A stretch of DNA of 64,000 nucleotides from Pirellulaceae bacterium (GCA_029243025.1 JAQWSU010000030.1:397221-461220); one strand, 5' to 3'. Positions 8,958 to 18,818 are shown, numbered from the stretch's first letter. Made by a program: numbers and translations. Notes: generated by a model from the letters alone, not told the origin.

Positions 8958-9257
8958 CTATTCGAATCCGTTTTCGACCAGTTCGGATAACGCCGCCAAA
9001 GCTCTTTGGGCATCGCTACCGGTCGCGTTTATCTCCAGCTCTGTTCCCTGTTCTGCCGCTAGTGTGAGGATGCTTAAAATGCTCTTCCCATCCACAGTTT
9101 CATTCCCCTTCGTGACCTCGATTGTTGCAGAAAACTGATTGGCAGTTTTCACAAACAAATCAGCAGGGCGCGCGTGCAGCCCCTGAGGATTGACGACGGT
9201 CACCGTCTTCCTGACGCTTTGCGGTTCCATTTCCGGGGTCGAATTTAGCGACGACAT
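8958..9257 (-). CDS. ptsH: HPr phosphocarrier protein
   Basis: 99 residues. The phosphoryl-accepting His28 is in NPQGLHARPADLFVK. The regulatory-serine region DGKSILSILTL (Ser59) is also present, so control by an HPr kinase is possible. The start is set by a TAATG overlap: the ptsN stop TAA (9259-9257) shares its last base with this ATG, so the two are probably translationally coupled. The first 12 residues are extra relative to classical HPr, and ATG at codon 10 (MEPQSV) is an alternative. Passes phosphate from EI to the EIIA encoded just upstream. Confidence 0.93.
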   Translation of the reverse strand: MSSLNSTPEMEPQSVRKTVTVVNPQGLHARPADLFVKTANQFSATIEVTKGNETVDGKSILSILTLAAEQGTELEINATGSDAQRALAALSELVENGFE

Positions 9258-9733
9258 TATGACACAAATTGATTGTTGTCGGCTTCTTCCAGCAGTTGGC
9301 AAATGTCTTCGCAGGTTTTGGCCTGCTTGAGAAACTTGCAGAACATATCATCACGAAGCTGACGTGAAATGTTTTCAAGAGCTCGCAGGTGATCTCCCGG
9401 ACGGTCAGGAGGCGAAATGAGCAGGAACAATAATTGCACCTTTTCGCCGTCAAGACTGTCGAAGTCCACTCCATCGTGGCTGATGCCAACCGTGCCTACC
9501 AAACGTTCAACGCTCGGGTGCTTCGTGTGCGGAACGGCCACACCGCGGCCAATCCCCGTACTGCCGAGCTCCTCGCGTTTGATAATTGCCTTGACGATGT
9601 CTTCCTTGTCCGTCTCCGATACCTTTCCTGCCTCAACCAGTGCTGTGACTAATTCTCGAATGACTGATTCTTTGTCCTCAGCTGCCAACTCGGCGCGAAT
9701 TGCACCTTGGCAAACAAAATCTGCGAATTTCAT
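9257..9733 (-). CDS. ptsN: PTS EIIA (EIIANtr/fructose-type) protein
   Basis: 158 residues, a single PTS EIIA type-2 domain. The phospho-accepting His69 is in GRGVAVPHTKHP. The block LLFLLISPPDRPGDHLRALENIS is the other family signature. No EIIB or EIIC domain is attached or nearby, which fits a regulatory EIIANtr. SD-like AAAGGGAA lies 7 bases before ATG 9733. It sits between hpf and ptsH, as ptsN follows hpf in proteobacterial rpoN operons. The regulated partner in this organism is unknown. Confidence 0.9.
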   Translation of the reverse strand: MKFADFVCQGAIRAELAAEDKESVIRELVTALVEAGKVSETDKEDIVKAIIKREELGSTGIGRGVAVPHTKHPSVERLVGTVGISHDGVDFDSLDGEKVQLLFLLISPPDRPGDHLRALENISRQLRDDMFCKFLKQAKTCEDICQLLEEADNNQFVS

Positions 9734-9857
9734 GCTTCCCTTTCCGCGATCCCGACGGATTTGGCGTTCATTCTCGAGATCTCTTTACTAAGCGTGTCAA
9801 TGTTTCGGGCAGTTTCGGCAGCGTGTCTGCCGATTGTTCATCTGTGTGTGTCGTGGG

Positions 9858-10205
9858 CTAAATTGACTGTTCGGACTCTGATTCCGTTTCGAGGTTGCGT
9901 CGTCCTTGATTGCGATGAGTTGATCGCTTTTCTTTGTCTTTTTTGAGCTGTTGTTCGATTTTGTTAATCACCGACTCAACCGCACCCATCAGATTTTCTG
10001 ACTGACTTGAGGCCACAAAGCGCTTCGCTTTTTCGGCCGTCACTTGGATTTCCACATCGGGTCGTTCTTCGTTCTCCAGGTCCACAGTGACCGTGGTTGA
10101 GGAAAGTCGCTCGTGAAAACGAGTTAATTTGGTGACTTTCTCGGTGATCTTTTCTTGGCTTTGGGAGCTAAGGTGACCGTGTCTGGTTGAGATGTTTATC
10201 TGCAC
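9858..10205 (-). CDS. hpf: Ribosome hibernation promoting factor, short form (HPF/RaiA family)
   Basis: 115 residues. Starts at GTG 10205 with GGAGAGG upstream, then MQINISTRHGHLS and a beta-alpha-beta-beta-beta-alpha pattern. DVEIQVTAEKAKRFVASS and the helix NLMGAVESVINKIEQQLKK, followed by a basic tail, are typical of HPF/YfiA, which binds the 30S subunit and silences ribosomes in stationary phase. The C-terminal dimerisation domain of long HPF is missing. It heads the apparent operon with the PTS genes. Confidence 0.9.
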   Translation of the reverse strand: MQINISTRHGHLSSQSQEKITEKVTKLTRFHERLSSTTVTVDLENEERPDVEIQVTAEKAKRFVASSQSENLMGAVESVINKIEQQLKKDKEKRSTHRNQGRRNLETESESEQSI

Positions 10206-10444
10206 CCGGCCTCTCCTGCTGGTTCGATTTGTCGGGGTGAACTGCGAAAGGAATCGAGATTTGTACGTGACCCACGACTTATTCTAACCCCCGGGCAACA
10301 CCTCCACAAACGCAAACGGACGGTCGGGGCGGCTGGAAGCTTGTTTCTTTCCGTTTTGAGCTGTCGGTTTTGGTTGATTTGCGCTGTCCAAACCGAAATT
10401 AGACCCGCTGCTCACTCCCCCAGCGGCAAAGGGCAGCCGTTCCC

Positions 10445-11467
10445 TCATTGACTGAAAAGCTCGCGTAAGTCGCTCGCTGAGCGATCCCAGGCTTGGGCGG
10501 CTGCTGGAAAATCGGCCTCCATCGCACGTTTTTCCCGCGGGGTGGCGACCCTTGCCGTCTTGCTTAGGTTGGGGTTCAAGGGGATCTGGGCGCTTTTGCC
10601 GCGGGCGAGACGCGATTCTGTTTCCGCCGAAAGTAAAAAATTGATCAACTGCTGTGCCGCCTCAGGGTGCCGGCAGCCTTTGATGATGGCGAGCGTATTG
10701 GGGATGAACAGCGTGCCCAACTGGTCGGCAGCTTGATCCGGGTAGATGATTTCCACCGGCATGCCCGCTTCAATTTCGATCATCGCATCGTCGGTGTCGG
10801 TCAGGCCAAATAGAATTTGACCGGCGGCGACAGCTTGAGCGACTTGTCGGTTGCCGGCATAGATTCGAGCGTTGTTGGACAGTTTTCGGAAAAAATCCCG
10901 CGTTTTGGTTTCTCCCTGCGCTGCGTAAAGGCAGGCAGCGTGGGCGGCGGTCGTGCCGAATAAAGGTTTCGCGATGCCGACTTTTCCCTGCCACTTCGGA
11001 TCTGCCAACGCTTCGATCGACGTCGGCCACTCGTTTTGAAGCAGCAATTCTCGGTTGACGAGTAACACGCGAGCTCGAGCAGCAAAGCCGTACCAACGGC
11101 CATCGGGTGATCGGAAGGCCTCCGGATAGCGAGTTGCCTGGGGAGATTGGTAGCTCTGTAGTAACCCTTTCTGATCAAGTCGCAGGGTGTTGATGATTTC
11201 GTTGTTCCAGAAGAGATCGCAGCGGGGACGCCGTTGTTCGTTGATGATCAGGTTGACCAGTCCGACGGTCTTGTTCGCCTCAGAGTCGTATTTGGGGCGG
11301 ACTTGGATACCGGTAGCCTGTGTGAATTGTTCAAAAATCGGTTCTGAAAACTCTCGGTCGAGCGCCGTATAAACAACAACCTCATTTTCTGAGGATGGGC
11401 GGCAGGCTGCCAGCGTTAGCATTCCGAACAGCAGCACAAACATCCGTATCGTTGCGGATTGGGCCAC
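10445..11467 (-). CDS. Extracellular solute-binding lipoprotein, Fe(3+)-type ABC transporter family
   Basis: 340 residues from GTG 11467, which has AAGGA 10 bases upstream; ATG 11443 is the alternative. The N-terminus is a lipoprotein signal (MFVLLFGMLTLAAC, lipobox ending at the Cys). The mature part reads VVVYTALDREFSEPIFEQF, then CDLFWNNEI, AARARVLLVNR, KWQGKVGIAKPLFGTTAAH and GTLFIPNTLAIIKGCRHPEAA. This is the pattern of AfuA/FbpA-like iron-binding proteins of solute-binding family 1. No permease or ATPase genes lie beside it, so the cognate transporter must be elsewhere. Divergent from the metallopeptidase gene, with 85 bases between starts. Confidence 0.85.
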   Translation of the reverse strand: MAQSATIRMFVLLFGMLTLAACRPSSENEVVVYTALDREFSEPIFEQFTQATGIQVRPKYDSEANKTVGLVNLIINEQRRPRCDLFWNNEIINTLRLDQKGLLQSYQSPQATRYPEAFRSPDGRWYGFAARARVLLVNRELLLQNEWPTSIEALADPKWQGKVGIAKPLFGTTAAHAACLYAAQGETKTRDFFRKLSNNARIYAGNRQVAQAVAAGQILFGLTDTDDAMIEIEAGMPVEIIYPDQAADQLGTLFIPNTLAIIKGCRHPEAAQQLINFLLSAETESRLARGKSAQIPLNPNLSKTARVATPREKRAMEADFPAAAQAWDRSASDLRELFSQ

Positions 11468-11552
11468 GAATCTGGATTCCTTGGGGTTGAATGAAAGGGG
11501 CAGAAGCTCCTCCGGGCTACAATAGAAATATAGTATCAACCCCGGAGTTCGC

Positions 11553-12920
11553 ATGTCGCGTTCACGTTTTGAAACATGGTTTGCAAAGCTGGCTGTCTCT
11601 GTGACGATCCTGTTTGGTTTGGCACTTTCGGCTCCTGATGGCATTTCGGCCCAAGTCAGCCAACAGGAATCCACGGCGCAGGAACATTCCGGACCGGTCG
11701 CGTCATCTGGCGTGATGCGAACACTTCGAGGGCGACATCTGCTGCTGGTGACCGATTTACCTTCATCGCCTGACGTGGACGGGCTGCCAAAGATTTTTGA
11801 TCAAGCGATTTCCCAATGGGGCACCTATTTTCATGTGAAGCCTGATACCTTTGCCAACTGGAAGATTCGTGGCTATCTAATGCGAAATGATCAGCGATTC
11901 CGTGAGCAGGGATTCTTGCCGGACGACTTACCGCCTTTTTTGCATGGGTATCAACGGGCTGATGCACTTTGGGTGCGCGAGCAGCCCAGTGTCTATTATC
12001 AACGGCATCTATTATTGCATGAAGGAACTCATGCTTTCATGCGCTTCGCTTTGGGCGGGACTGGTGCGGATTGGTACATGGAGGGCGTGGCTGAGCACCT
12101 GGCGACTCATCGCTTTCGTGATGGGCGATTGGAGCTTCAAGCTTTTCCTCAATCCCGCGAAGAAGTGCCTCATTGGGGCCGGATCAAGCTAATACGTGAT
12201 GCGATGGCTGCCGGCCAAGCTCGATCCTTGACGGATGCACTTCAGTTGGGAGGGCATGACTTTCGTCGTGTCGATGCTTACGCCTGGGCTTGGGCGGCGA
12301 TTGTTTTTCTGGAGTCCAACCCAAGATACGCATTACGATTTGGTGATCTTCAAAACCAGGTCTCTCTACCGCCAGCCCAGTTTACGGCTCGGCTTTGGCA
12401 ATCGTTGCAAGCAGATCGACGACAAATACAGGATGCGTGGGAGGTCTTCTTGGCTCAGCTCGATTATGGATACGAACCGACGGCTGACGCGATCGACTAT
12501 CGACCTGTGAAATCTTTTGCTGAAACGACCCGGATTTCAATTAAAACGGATCGAGGATGGCAGTCGACCGGTCTGCAATTGTCTGGCGGGCAAGTTTATC
12601 GAGTTCGGGCACATGGACGCTACCAACTCGTTTCGGGCGATGAGGTTTGGTGGAGTGAAGCCGGCGGGGTAAGCTTGGAATATCAGGACGGGATGCCACT
12701 CGGGCAGTTGATTGGAGCTTTTTCAGCGGAGATTCCCGCGGAGCGACCGGTGGGGCAGGCTTCATTCTCAAGCCCCATTCCAGTGGGGGTAGACTGCGAA
12801 TTGCGTCCCCAGCGGGATGCGGTCTTGTTTTTGCGGATTAACGAACCGGCCGGGCGGCGAAAGGACAATCAAGGCTCTTTACTGGTTCAAATCGAGGAGG
12901 TCGTCGATCCGACCAATTGA
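11553..12920 (+). CDS. Exported metallopeptidase-like protein (HExxH) with C-terminal beta domain
   Basis: 455 residues. A signal peptide (hydrophobic 13-27, cleavage near ISAQ) is followed by a domain with H156-E-G-T-H160 in LLLHEGTHAFMRFALGG. WYMEGVAEHLATH comes 14-25 residues later and supplies a candidate third zinc ligand (Glu177 or Glu181), a gluzincin-like layout resembling the DUF1570-type peptidases frequent in planctomycetes. Residues about 330-450 look like a beta sandwich (GWQSTGLQLSGGQVYRVRA, GRYQL), perhaps carbohydrate binding. GGAG precedes the ATG. Substrate unknown. Confidence 0.7.
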   Translation: MSRSRFETWFAKLAVSVTILFGLALSAPDGISAQVSQQESTAQEHSGPVASSGVMRTLRGRHLLLVTDLPSSPDVDGLPKIFDQAISQWGTYFHVKPDTFANWKIRGYLMRNDQRFREQGFLPDDLPPFLHGYQRADALWVREQPSVYYQRHLLLHEGTHAFMRFALGGTGADWYMEGVAEHLATHRFRDGRLELQAFPQSREEVPHWGRIKLIRDAMAAGQARSLTDALQLGGHDFRRVDAYAWAWAAIVFLESNPRYALRFGDLQNQVSLPPAQFTARLWQSLQADRRQIQDAWEVFLAQLDYGYEPTADAIDYRPVKSFAETTRISIKTDRGWQSTGLQLSGGQVYRVRAHGRYQLVSGDEVWWSEAGGVSLEYQDGMPLGQLIGAFSAEIPAERPVGQASFSSPIPVGVDCELRPQRDAVLFLRINEPAGRRKDNQGSLLVQIEEVVDPTN

Positions 12921-13030
12921 CGTTGTTGCCTGATCACCCAACAATCTACAGTTGAGTAGTTTTCTCCCGTCGGGGCAGGTTTCCTGTCACGGTCGTCACC
13001 TATCACTAGGACTGTTTAAGCGAGTCATCG

Positions 13031-14284
13031 ATGAATCAATTGCAGCACCAGGATCCCGAAGTGTGGGCCGCGATGGAATCCGAGTCCGAGCGTCAACGGG
13101 ACGGTCTGGAGATGATCGCAAGTGAAAATTACACGAGCTGTGCCGTGATGCAGGCCTTGGGCAGTGTTTTGACCAACAAGTATGCCGAAGGCTATCCCGG
13201 ACGTCGCTACTACGGTGGCTGTGAGTATGTGGACGTGGTCGAAGACCTGGCACGCGATCGGGCCTGTGAGTTGTTCGGCGCCGAGCATGCGAATGTGCAA
13301 CCGCACGCTGGCTCACAGGCGAACATGGCTGTTTTTCTGACAGTGCTCGAGGCGGGTGACACCGTATTGGGATTAGACCTTGCTCATGGTGGACACCTCA
13401 CCCATGGCATGCGACTAAACGTTTCGGGCAAGCTCTACAATTTCCACCACTACGGCGTCACTCCGGACGAACACCGAATCGACTTCGATCAGGTCGCTCA
13501 AATGGCGCGTGAACATCGGCCCAAAATGATTATCGCGGGTGCCAGTGCTTATCCTCGTGAGATCGAACATGCACGCTTTGCGGAAATTGCCAAAGAAGTT
13601 GGTGCTCTCTTGATGGTCGACATGGCGCACTATGCAGGCCTTGTCGCAGCCGGCTTGCACAACAGCCCGGTTCCGGTGGCCGACTTTGTGACGACCACAA
13701 CTCATAAGACCTTGCGTGGACCACGATCTGGCTTGTGCCTTTGCCGCGAGGAGTACGCGAAAAAGCTGGATCGAAGTGTTTTTCCTGGCATTCAAGGTGG
13801 GCCGCTGATGCATGCGGTTGCAGGAAAAGCCGTTTGTTTTCGTGAGGCACTCCAGCCTGATTTTAAAGGGTACGTTCAACAAGTGATTGACAATGCGAAG
13901 GCGCTTGCCGAAGTGCTTCTCGAAGGCGGCCTTAAACTGGTCAGTGGTGGCACAGACAATCACTTACTGTTGGTCGATGTGACACCGTTGGGCATTGGGG
14001 GGAAGTTAGCCGAAGCGGTCTTAGACGATTGCGCAATCACGGTTAATAAAAACATGATTCCCTTCGACGAACGGAAACCGATGGATCCTTCGGGGATTCG
14101 TGTGGGAACGCCCGCTCTGACGACTCGAGGGATGGGGACCGAACAAATGCGGGAAGTTGGTAAACTGATGCTGTCCGCACTCGGTGATCCCGAAAATAAG
14201 AATAATTTGTCGGAAGTTCGCGCAGCTGTCATCGAACTGTGTGGCGACTTTCCCGTTCCCGCTACCGCCTGCGAAGCTGTCTAA
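13031..14284 (+). CDS. glyA: Serine hydroxymethyltransferase
   Basis: 417 residues, the normal length. Converts serine and tetrahydrofolate to glycine and 5,10-methylene-THF with [38 protein letters not shown] and [15 protein letters not shown] are family blocks. The PLP lysine is Lys226 in [14 protein letters not shown]. All active-site segments look intact. The next gene, a receiver protein, starts 31 bases after the stop and may be cotranscribed. Confidence 0.97.
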   Translation: MNQLQHQDPEVWAAMESESERQRDGLEMIASENYTSCAVMQALGSVLTNKYAEGYPGRRYYGGCEYVDVVEDLARDRACELFGAEHANVQPHAGSQANMAVFLTVLEAGDTVLGLDLAHGGHLTHGMRLNVSGKLYNFHHYGVTPDEHRIDFDQVAQMAREHRPKMIIAGASAYPREIEHARFAEIAKEVGALLMVDMAHYAGLVAAGLHNSPVPVADFVTTTTHKTLRGPRSGLCLCREEYAKKLDRSVFPGIQGGPLMHAVAGKAVCFREALQPDFKGYVQQVIDNAKALAEVLLEGGLKLVSGGTDNHLLLVDVTPLGIGGKLAEAVLDDCAITVNKNMIPFDERKPMDPSGIRVGTPALTTRGMGTEQMREVGKLMLSALGDPENKNNLSEVRAAVIELCGDFPVPATACEAV

Positions 14285-14315
14285 ATGCGTAACGATCGTA
14301 AAATGGAATCCGATC

Positions 14316-14753
14316 ATGGCTGACAACAAAATTTTGATCGCTGATGACAACCAAGCAAATGCTGAATTGCTGGAGGCGTATCTCTCCGATCTCGATTGCG
14401 ATTTGGAGTTCGCCTGCGATGGCGAGGACACGTTGACCAAGGTCGACTCCTTCGCACCGGACCTGATTCTGCTGGACGTTATGATGCCAAAGCGCAGCGG
14501 GTTCGAGGTCTGTGAGCATTTGAAGGCCGATCCCAACACAAGCTCAATCATGATTCTGATGGTCACGGCATTGAACGAATTAGGGGATATTGAGCGAGCC
14601 GTGCATGCGGGCACGGATGACTTTCTCTCGAAGCCTGTCAATAAACCTGAGCTGCTAAAACGTGTAGAGAATATGTTGACCCTCAAGGATACTCGTGACG
14701 AAAATGAGCGATTGCGGCGATATATTGAAAAGATGGACGACGTCCAGTCCTGA
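14316..14753 (+). CDS. Single-domain response regulator (receiver) with short coiled tail
   Basis: 145 residues starting MADNKILIADDNQANAELLE. The acidic pair DD, the phospho-acceptor in DLILLDVMMPKRSGFEV, the Thr in LMVTALNE and the Lys in FLSKPVNKPEL are all present, so it should be phosphorylatable. The layout is PleD/CheY-like with no output domain. The last 25 residues (TRDENERLRRYIEKMDDVQS) look helical. No histidine kinase is nearby. It follows glyA by 31 bases. Confidence 0.88.
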   Translation: MADNKILIADDNQANAELLEAYLSDLDCDLEFACDGEDTLTKVDSFAPDLILLDVMMPKRSGFEVCEHLKADPNTSSIMILMVTALNELGDIERAVHAGTDDFLSKPVNKPELLKRVENMLTLKDTRDENERLRRYIEKMDDVQS

Positions 14754-14911
14754 TTCAGTCGTCGTTCGCTGACCGTTTGAGGCCGTAATCTGTCGCGGTT
14801 TTGCAAGCCTTTCTCGGGCCTTACCCACTTGGCTTGCCCTAAGCAAACCGACTGGTATATGCTTGAGGTAGCTGCATTTTCGGAGGATCAGACGTTGAGG
14901 GGGATCAGGTG

Positions 14912-16837
14912 ATGATACCACCAAGGGATGAGTCTTACGTGTTCACTAACATCGTCAATCCGGTGGCTGTCGTTGTTCCTAACGACAAGTTTCGTCGCGG
15001 TCGTCGTGGTTTCAATCGGGTAACCGTATGTCTGTGCGCGTTGGGGCTCTTATTGATTTTGCCTTGTCGCGTGGCGGATGCTGCTCCTGAGATGACCGTC
15101 GATCCGTCCACCGATTCCCTGCAACGTCTAATTGAGCGATTGGGTTCCGACGAATACGCTCAACGGGAAAGGGCCAGCAGCGAATTGTTGGAGCGTGGTG
15201 TGGAGGCGTTTGACGCACTCAATCGGGCTCGTAGTCATGAAGATGTCGAGGTTCGAAAACAGGCCGAGTATTTGTTGAGAAGCATTCGCGTGGAGTGGGT
15301 TCAGGAGGGCGACGACCCACAAGTGCAGGAGCTGTTGCGAAACTATCGCAGTAGTCCGAGCGATGATCGAGAAGCTCGTTTGAAGCGGCTCGTGCGAGTT
15401 GACGCGGGAGCCGGTATTGAACCGCTTTGCCGGCTGGTGCGTTTTGAGACCTCGGAGAATCTTTCGAAGCGAGCGGCGTTGTTGGTGATGAATGTCGAGT
15501 TGCCTGGGCGGGCGGCGGCTGAAGAATCGTGGGATCAAGTCATCGACGGTGCCATTCGATCGAGTCAACGTCCGGCGGCCGATTGGCTGCGGTCTTATGC
15601 CCGCTATCTGCGCGGCTCAGATACCGCCATGGATGAGTTTGAAAGCTTGGTCGTTGCGGAAGAAGATGAAGTCAACGAACGCCCCGACAAAGTTCGCTTG
15701 GCCATTCTGAGAGACTTGCTCCGTTGGCAAGTCGATTCGCTAGAAAAACTTGGCCGACGCAGCGACGCGATTGAAATGATGTGGCGAACAATCGCCATTC
15801 AAGATGCAACAAATGTTGCCTTGCTCGAGACGGTCGATTGGCTGATTGATCGATCGGCTTGGCAACTGATCGAAGTGCTCGCCGACAAGTTTGCGGCGAC
15901 GTTTGAAGACGATCCCAAGTTGCTCTATCGACAGGCTGAAGTCAGTTTGCGGTTGGGTGATAAAGTTAGAGCGGATGAGTTGGCCGCCCAGGCGATGGGG
16001 ATTGCGAAGGAGAACGAGCCATTCTTGCACGTTGAAGTGGCGCAAGAACTGCAGAATCGAGGACTTTTTGATTGGGCCGAAAATGAATATCTGCATGTGA
16101 TTACGAACTCAGAAGAGATCTCGCCGGCGGGTTTTGATGCCCGCATCCGCTTGGGCTGGATGCTGCATGATCAAGCCAGGAACAAAGATGCTTACGAAAC
16201 GTTGCATCAACTGGTCGAGTTGGTCAATGAGAACAGTCCGGCAGGGCAACGGGTTTTAGGGGAATTGGACCGAGATCTGAAGCGGATTCGAGGCCAAATG
16301 CACTTTTCAAATGCGCTTGATTTTGGCAGCCAGGAAAAGTGGAAAGAGCAAGCGCTGGAACTCAAGAATGCGATCAAATACGACCCCTTCAATGCCGATA
16401 TCATGATCGCAATGTTCCATGTTCGAGAGCCTGACAAGCAGTTTGCCGCCGCAACTCGTAAGACGATTCGACAGACCGCAGATCGCTATCGTTCGTCAGC
16501 GATCATGGCCGAGCGAAAGTACCAGGCTGATCGCAGTCCGGACTCTCTGGAACTCTATGCTTTGATGCTGAATCAGTACGCTTGGCTCGTTGCGAATACC
16601 GAGGGTGATTTTCAAGCCGCGCTTTCCAGCAGTAAGAAATCGTTAGAACTCATTCCCGATGATCCAGGATATCTTGATACTCTGGCTCGCTGTTATCACG
16701 CGGTCGGTGACTATAAAATGGCGGTCGAAACACAAAAACAGGCTGTTCGCTTCGATCCGCACTCTGGGCAGATTCAACGGCAGCTTGAAATGATGGAAAA
16801 GGCGTTGTCCGAACAGGAAGCTGATAAAGCTGAATAA
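14912..16837 (+). CDS. Exported HEAT/TPR-repeat protein
   Basis: 641 residues. ATG 14912 has GAGGGGG about 8 bases upstream; GTG 14909 is in frame. A long basic N-region precedes one hydrophobic segment (VTVCLCALGLLLILP), so it is exported or anchored. Residues about 65-120 (LGSDEYAQRERASSELLERG...) are a HEAT-like motif common in planctomycete exported proteins. The rest is alpha-helical with TPR-type repeats; the best is near residues 585-630 (PDDPGYLDTLARCYHAVGDY). Probably a scaffold; no catalytic motif. The stop overlaps an ATG by one base, at the DUF2752 region. Confidence 0.75.
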   Translation: MIPPRDESYVFTNIVNPVAVVVPNDKFRRGRRGFNRVTVCLCALGLLLILPCRVADAAPEMTVDPSTDSLQRLIERLGSDEYAQRERASSELLERGVEAFDALNRARSHEDVEVRKQAEYLLRSIRVEWVQEGDDPQVQELLRNYRSSPSDDREARLKRLVRVDAGAGIEPLCRLVRFETSENLSKRAALLVMNVELPGRAAAEESWDQVIDGAIRSSQRPAADWLRSYARYLRGSDTAMDEFESLVVAEEDEVNERPDKVRLAILRDLLRWQVDSLEKLGRRSDAIEMMWRTIAIQDATNVALLETVDWLIDRSAWQLIEVLADKFAATFEDDPKLLYRQAEVSLRLGDKVRADELAAQAMGIAKENEPFLHVEVAQELQNRGLFDWAENEYLHVITNSEEISPAGFDARIRLGWMLHDQARNKDAYETLHQLVELVNENSPAGQRVLGELDRDLKRIRGQMHFSNALDFGSQEKWKEQALELKNAIKYDPFNADIMIAMFHVREPDKQFAAATRKTIRQTADRYRSSAIMAERKYQADRSPDSLELYALMLNQYAWLVANTEGDFQAALSSSKKSLELIPDDPGYLDTLARCYHAVGDYKMAVETQKQAVRFDPHSGQIQRQLEMMEKALSEQEADKAE

Positions 16838-16986
16838 TGAATTGTCATATGGCTTTGGATGAATCTGCCTGGGAGGGTCAATCTCACATGTGTGGCTCGA
16901 GCCGTTCTGGATCTCCCACCAATCCCAGCGGAGTTGCTGGCCCGCTGCCGGCTTCGGATTCAATACCTTCTGAGCGAGGTCATCGC

Positions 16987-17424
16987 GTGAGCGAAGCCGC
17001 CCAGCGGCAGGAGACACGTTACCATCTCTTCATTCTCTTGATCTGTCTCGGCATTCTCTGGTTGTCTTTCGCGTTGCAGCTGAAAGGTGATGTGCAAGTT
17101 GTTACGCCGACCGTCGGCTGGACGTTGCCTTCGATTTGTGCCTTCCGGAATCTGTTCGGCTTGGATTGTCCCGGTTGCGGGCTAACTCGTAGTTTTATCA
17201 GTTTTGCACAAGGTGACTGGAACGCATCGTTCCAGTTTCATCCCCTTGGCTGGATGATGTTTCTGTTTGTCGCCATGCAGATTCCTTTTCGCTTGGTTCA
17301 GCTGAACCGTCTACGTCAGCATCGATCGGTGATCTATTGGCCAGGGGCGGTTTGGTTAGGATGGGGATTGATGATGTTGTTGATTGCCCAATGGGTCATT
17401 CGGGGAATCGGAGGAAGATGGTGA
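16987..17424 (+). CDS. DUF2752 family membrane protein
   Basis: 145 residues from GTG 16987 (GAGG 7 bases upstream). An in-frame ATG at 16837, overlapping the previous stop as TAATG, would add 50 residues that look unlike the family. Three hydrophobic segments are visible. The defining motif LDCPGCGLTRSFISFAQGDW lies after the first; its CPxCG pair suggests metal or redox chemistry. DUF2752 proteins are small inner-membrane proteins of unknown function. The gene's end overlaps the start of the hydrolase gene. Confidence 0.8.
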   Translation: MSEAAQRQETRYHLFILLICLGILWLSFALQLKGDVQVVTPTVGWTLPSICAFRNLFGLDCPGCGLTRSFISFAQGDWNASFQFHPLGWMMFLFVAMQIPFRLVQLNRLRQHRSVIYWPGAVWLGWGLMMLLIAQWVIRGIGGRW

Positions 17425-18233
17425 TACGAAAGATCGAGCTTGCAGACTTTAGCCTGTCCATGTTTGAACAAGGTTCCGGTGTGCCGTTATTGCTCGTGCA
17501 TGGTTTTCCGCTCGATCACACAATGTGGGCGGAGCAATGTGCAGATTTGTCAGTGGATTATCGGGTTCTGGCGCCGGACTTGCGTGGCTTCGGAAGCAGT
17601 GATGGGATCGATGTGACGGAATACAGCATGCAATGTTTTGCCGATGACTTGGCCAACTTGCTCGATACCGTGGGCGTTGATGAGCCGATTGTGTTCTGTG
17701 GTCTTTCTATGGGCGGCTACATTGCCTGGCAGTTTTGGCAGCATCACCGAGAACGGCTACGTGCTTTGATCTTATGCGATACGAGAGCGGCTGCCGATGC
17801 GGATGAAGTTGCCCGCGCCCGACGCTACATGGCGAATCATGTGATGTCGGAGGGGACCGCATCACTCGGTGCCGGTATGGTGACAAAACTGTTCTCGCAA
17901 GCCACGTTGGATCAGTCAGGACCTCAACTCGCTCAAGTACGTCAAGTCATTGCCGCAGCCAAGCCGGAGTCGATTGCTGCAGCTCAACGTGGTATGGCTG
18001 CCAGGCCTGATATGACCGAATACCTCTCTCAGATCGACTTGCCGACCTTGCTGATCGCGGGTGAAGAGGATGTGATTACTACCGCGGACGAAATGCGAAC
18101 GATCTCGCAGCAGTTGCCGAAATCCGAGTTTCACTTGATTGCACAAGCGGGGCACATGGCGCCAACCGAACAGCCTCAGGCGGTAAACACCATTATTCGA
18201 CAGTTCTTGACGCAAGCCAATTTGGAGTGCTGA
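17418..18233 (+). CDS. Alpha/beta-fold hydrolase
   Basis: 271 residues. GGAGGA precedes ATG 17418, which overlaps the DUF2752 stop by 7 bases (GTG 17421 is also possible). LLLVHGFPLDHTMW holds the oxyanion-hole region, PDLRGFGSSDG the typical Asp-Arg loop, and FCGLSMGGYIAWQF the nucleophile Ser97. The acid is in LLIAGEEDVITT and the catalytic His in AQAGHMAPTEQP. The set fits the 3-oxoadipate enol-lactonase/esterase-like class, but the substrate cannot be assigned. Confidence 0.87.
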   Translation: MVIRKIELADFSLSMFEQGSGVPLLLVHGFPLDHTMWAEQCADLSVDYRVLAPDLRGFGSSDGIDVTEYSMQCFADDLANLLDTVGVDEPIVFCGLSMGGYIAWQFWQHHRERLRALILCDTRAAADADEVARARRYMANHVMSEGTASLGAGMVTKLFSQATLDQSGPQLAQVRQVIAAAKPESIAAAQRGMAARPDMTEYLSQIDLPTLLIAGEEDVITTADEMRTISQQLPKSEFHLIAQAGHMAPTEQPQAVNTIIRQFLTQANLEC

Positions 18234-18278
18234 TTGAATGATCCACCGGCAAACGTGTCGGAGAGCTATTGAGCGCAC

Positions 18279-18818
18279 TTAGGGGAGCTGAAATAACGAT
18301 TGGCTTTTGACGATCGCGCTGTCGTCAGGAAACGTGTGAAATGCTTGGACAAGTAGGCTACGGTTTCGTGTTTCAAGATTGATGTAGCTAATCGCTCCCA
18401 GTGAAACTCGGCCACTGGAATCAAATGTGTGTAGCATTCCCTGGCGTTTGCCATCTTGAACAAGCTCCTGTTGAAATGTCCAAAAGACCTCCGGGTCTAA
18501 TGGTTCCAACTGAAAACTCATCTGGTAAGCGCATCCGCCACGGCATTTGACGGTGTCAGATCGTTCGCCCTGCAGGCGATGGGACAGCAATCGACGTCGC
18601 TGAGGAAGTGGATGATTCGAGGCGGCAGCCACCTCCGTCAATGTTAACCCACCGTATGCCCAAGTGACCAAATGGCCCGCATTGGTAATTTGGATCTTTG
18701 CCTGGTAGCCGCCTCGCTCTACGACTCGTGTCTGATGAACTTCAAAAAGTTCAGGGTGGAGCACTCTTCCGTAGACTTGGAATAACAACTCGGCGACTTT
18801 TGGTCGAGCGACAGGCAC
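18279..18818 (-). CDS. DUF2617 family protein
   Basis: 179 residues from GTG 18818, chosen because AGGAG is 8 bases upstream; a TTG at 18854 is the only longer choice. Opens RPKVAELLFQVYGR and closes with LLVQAFHTFPDDSAIVKSQS, matching the layout of DUF2617, whose members in actinobacteria and planctomycetes end in a similar WHAYP-type block. Soluble, mixed alpha/beta. Function unknown. It lies convergent to the hydrolase gene, with 45 bases between stops. Confidence 0.72.
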   Translation of the reverse strand: MPVARPKVAELLFQVYGRVLHPELFEVHQTRVVERGGYQAKIQITNAGHLVTWAYGGLTLTEVAAASNHPLPQRRRLLSHRLQGERSDTVKCRGGCAYQMSFQLEPLDPEVFWTFQQELVQDGKRQGMLHTFDSSGRVSLGAISYINLETRNRSLLVQAFHTFPDDSAIVKSQSLFQLP

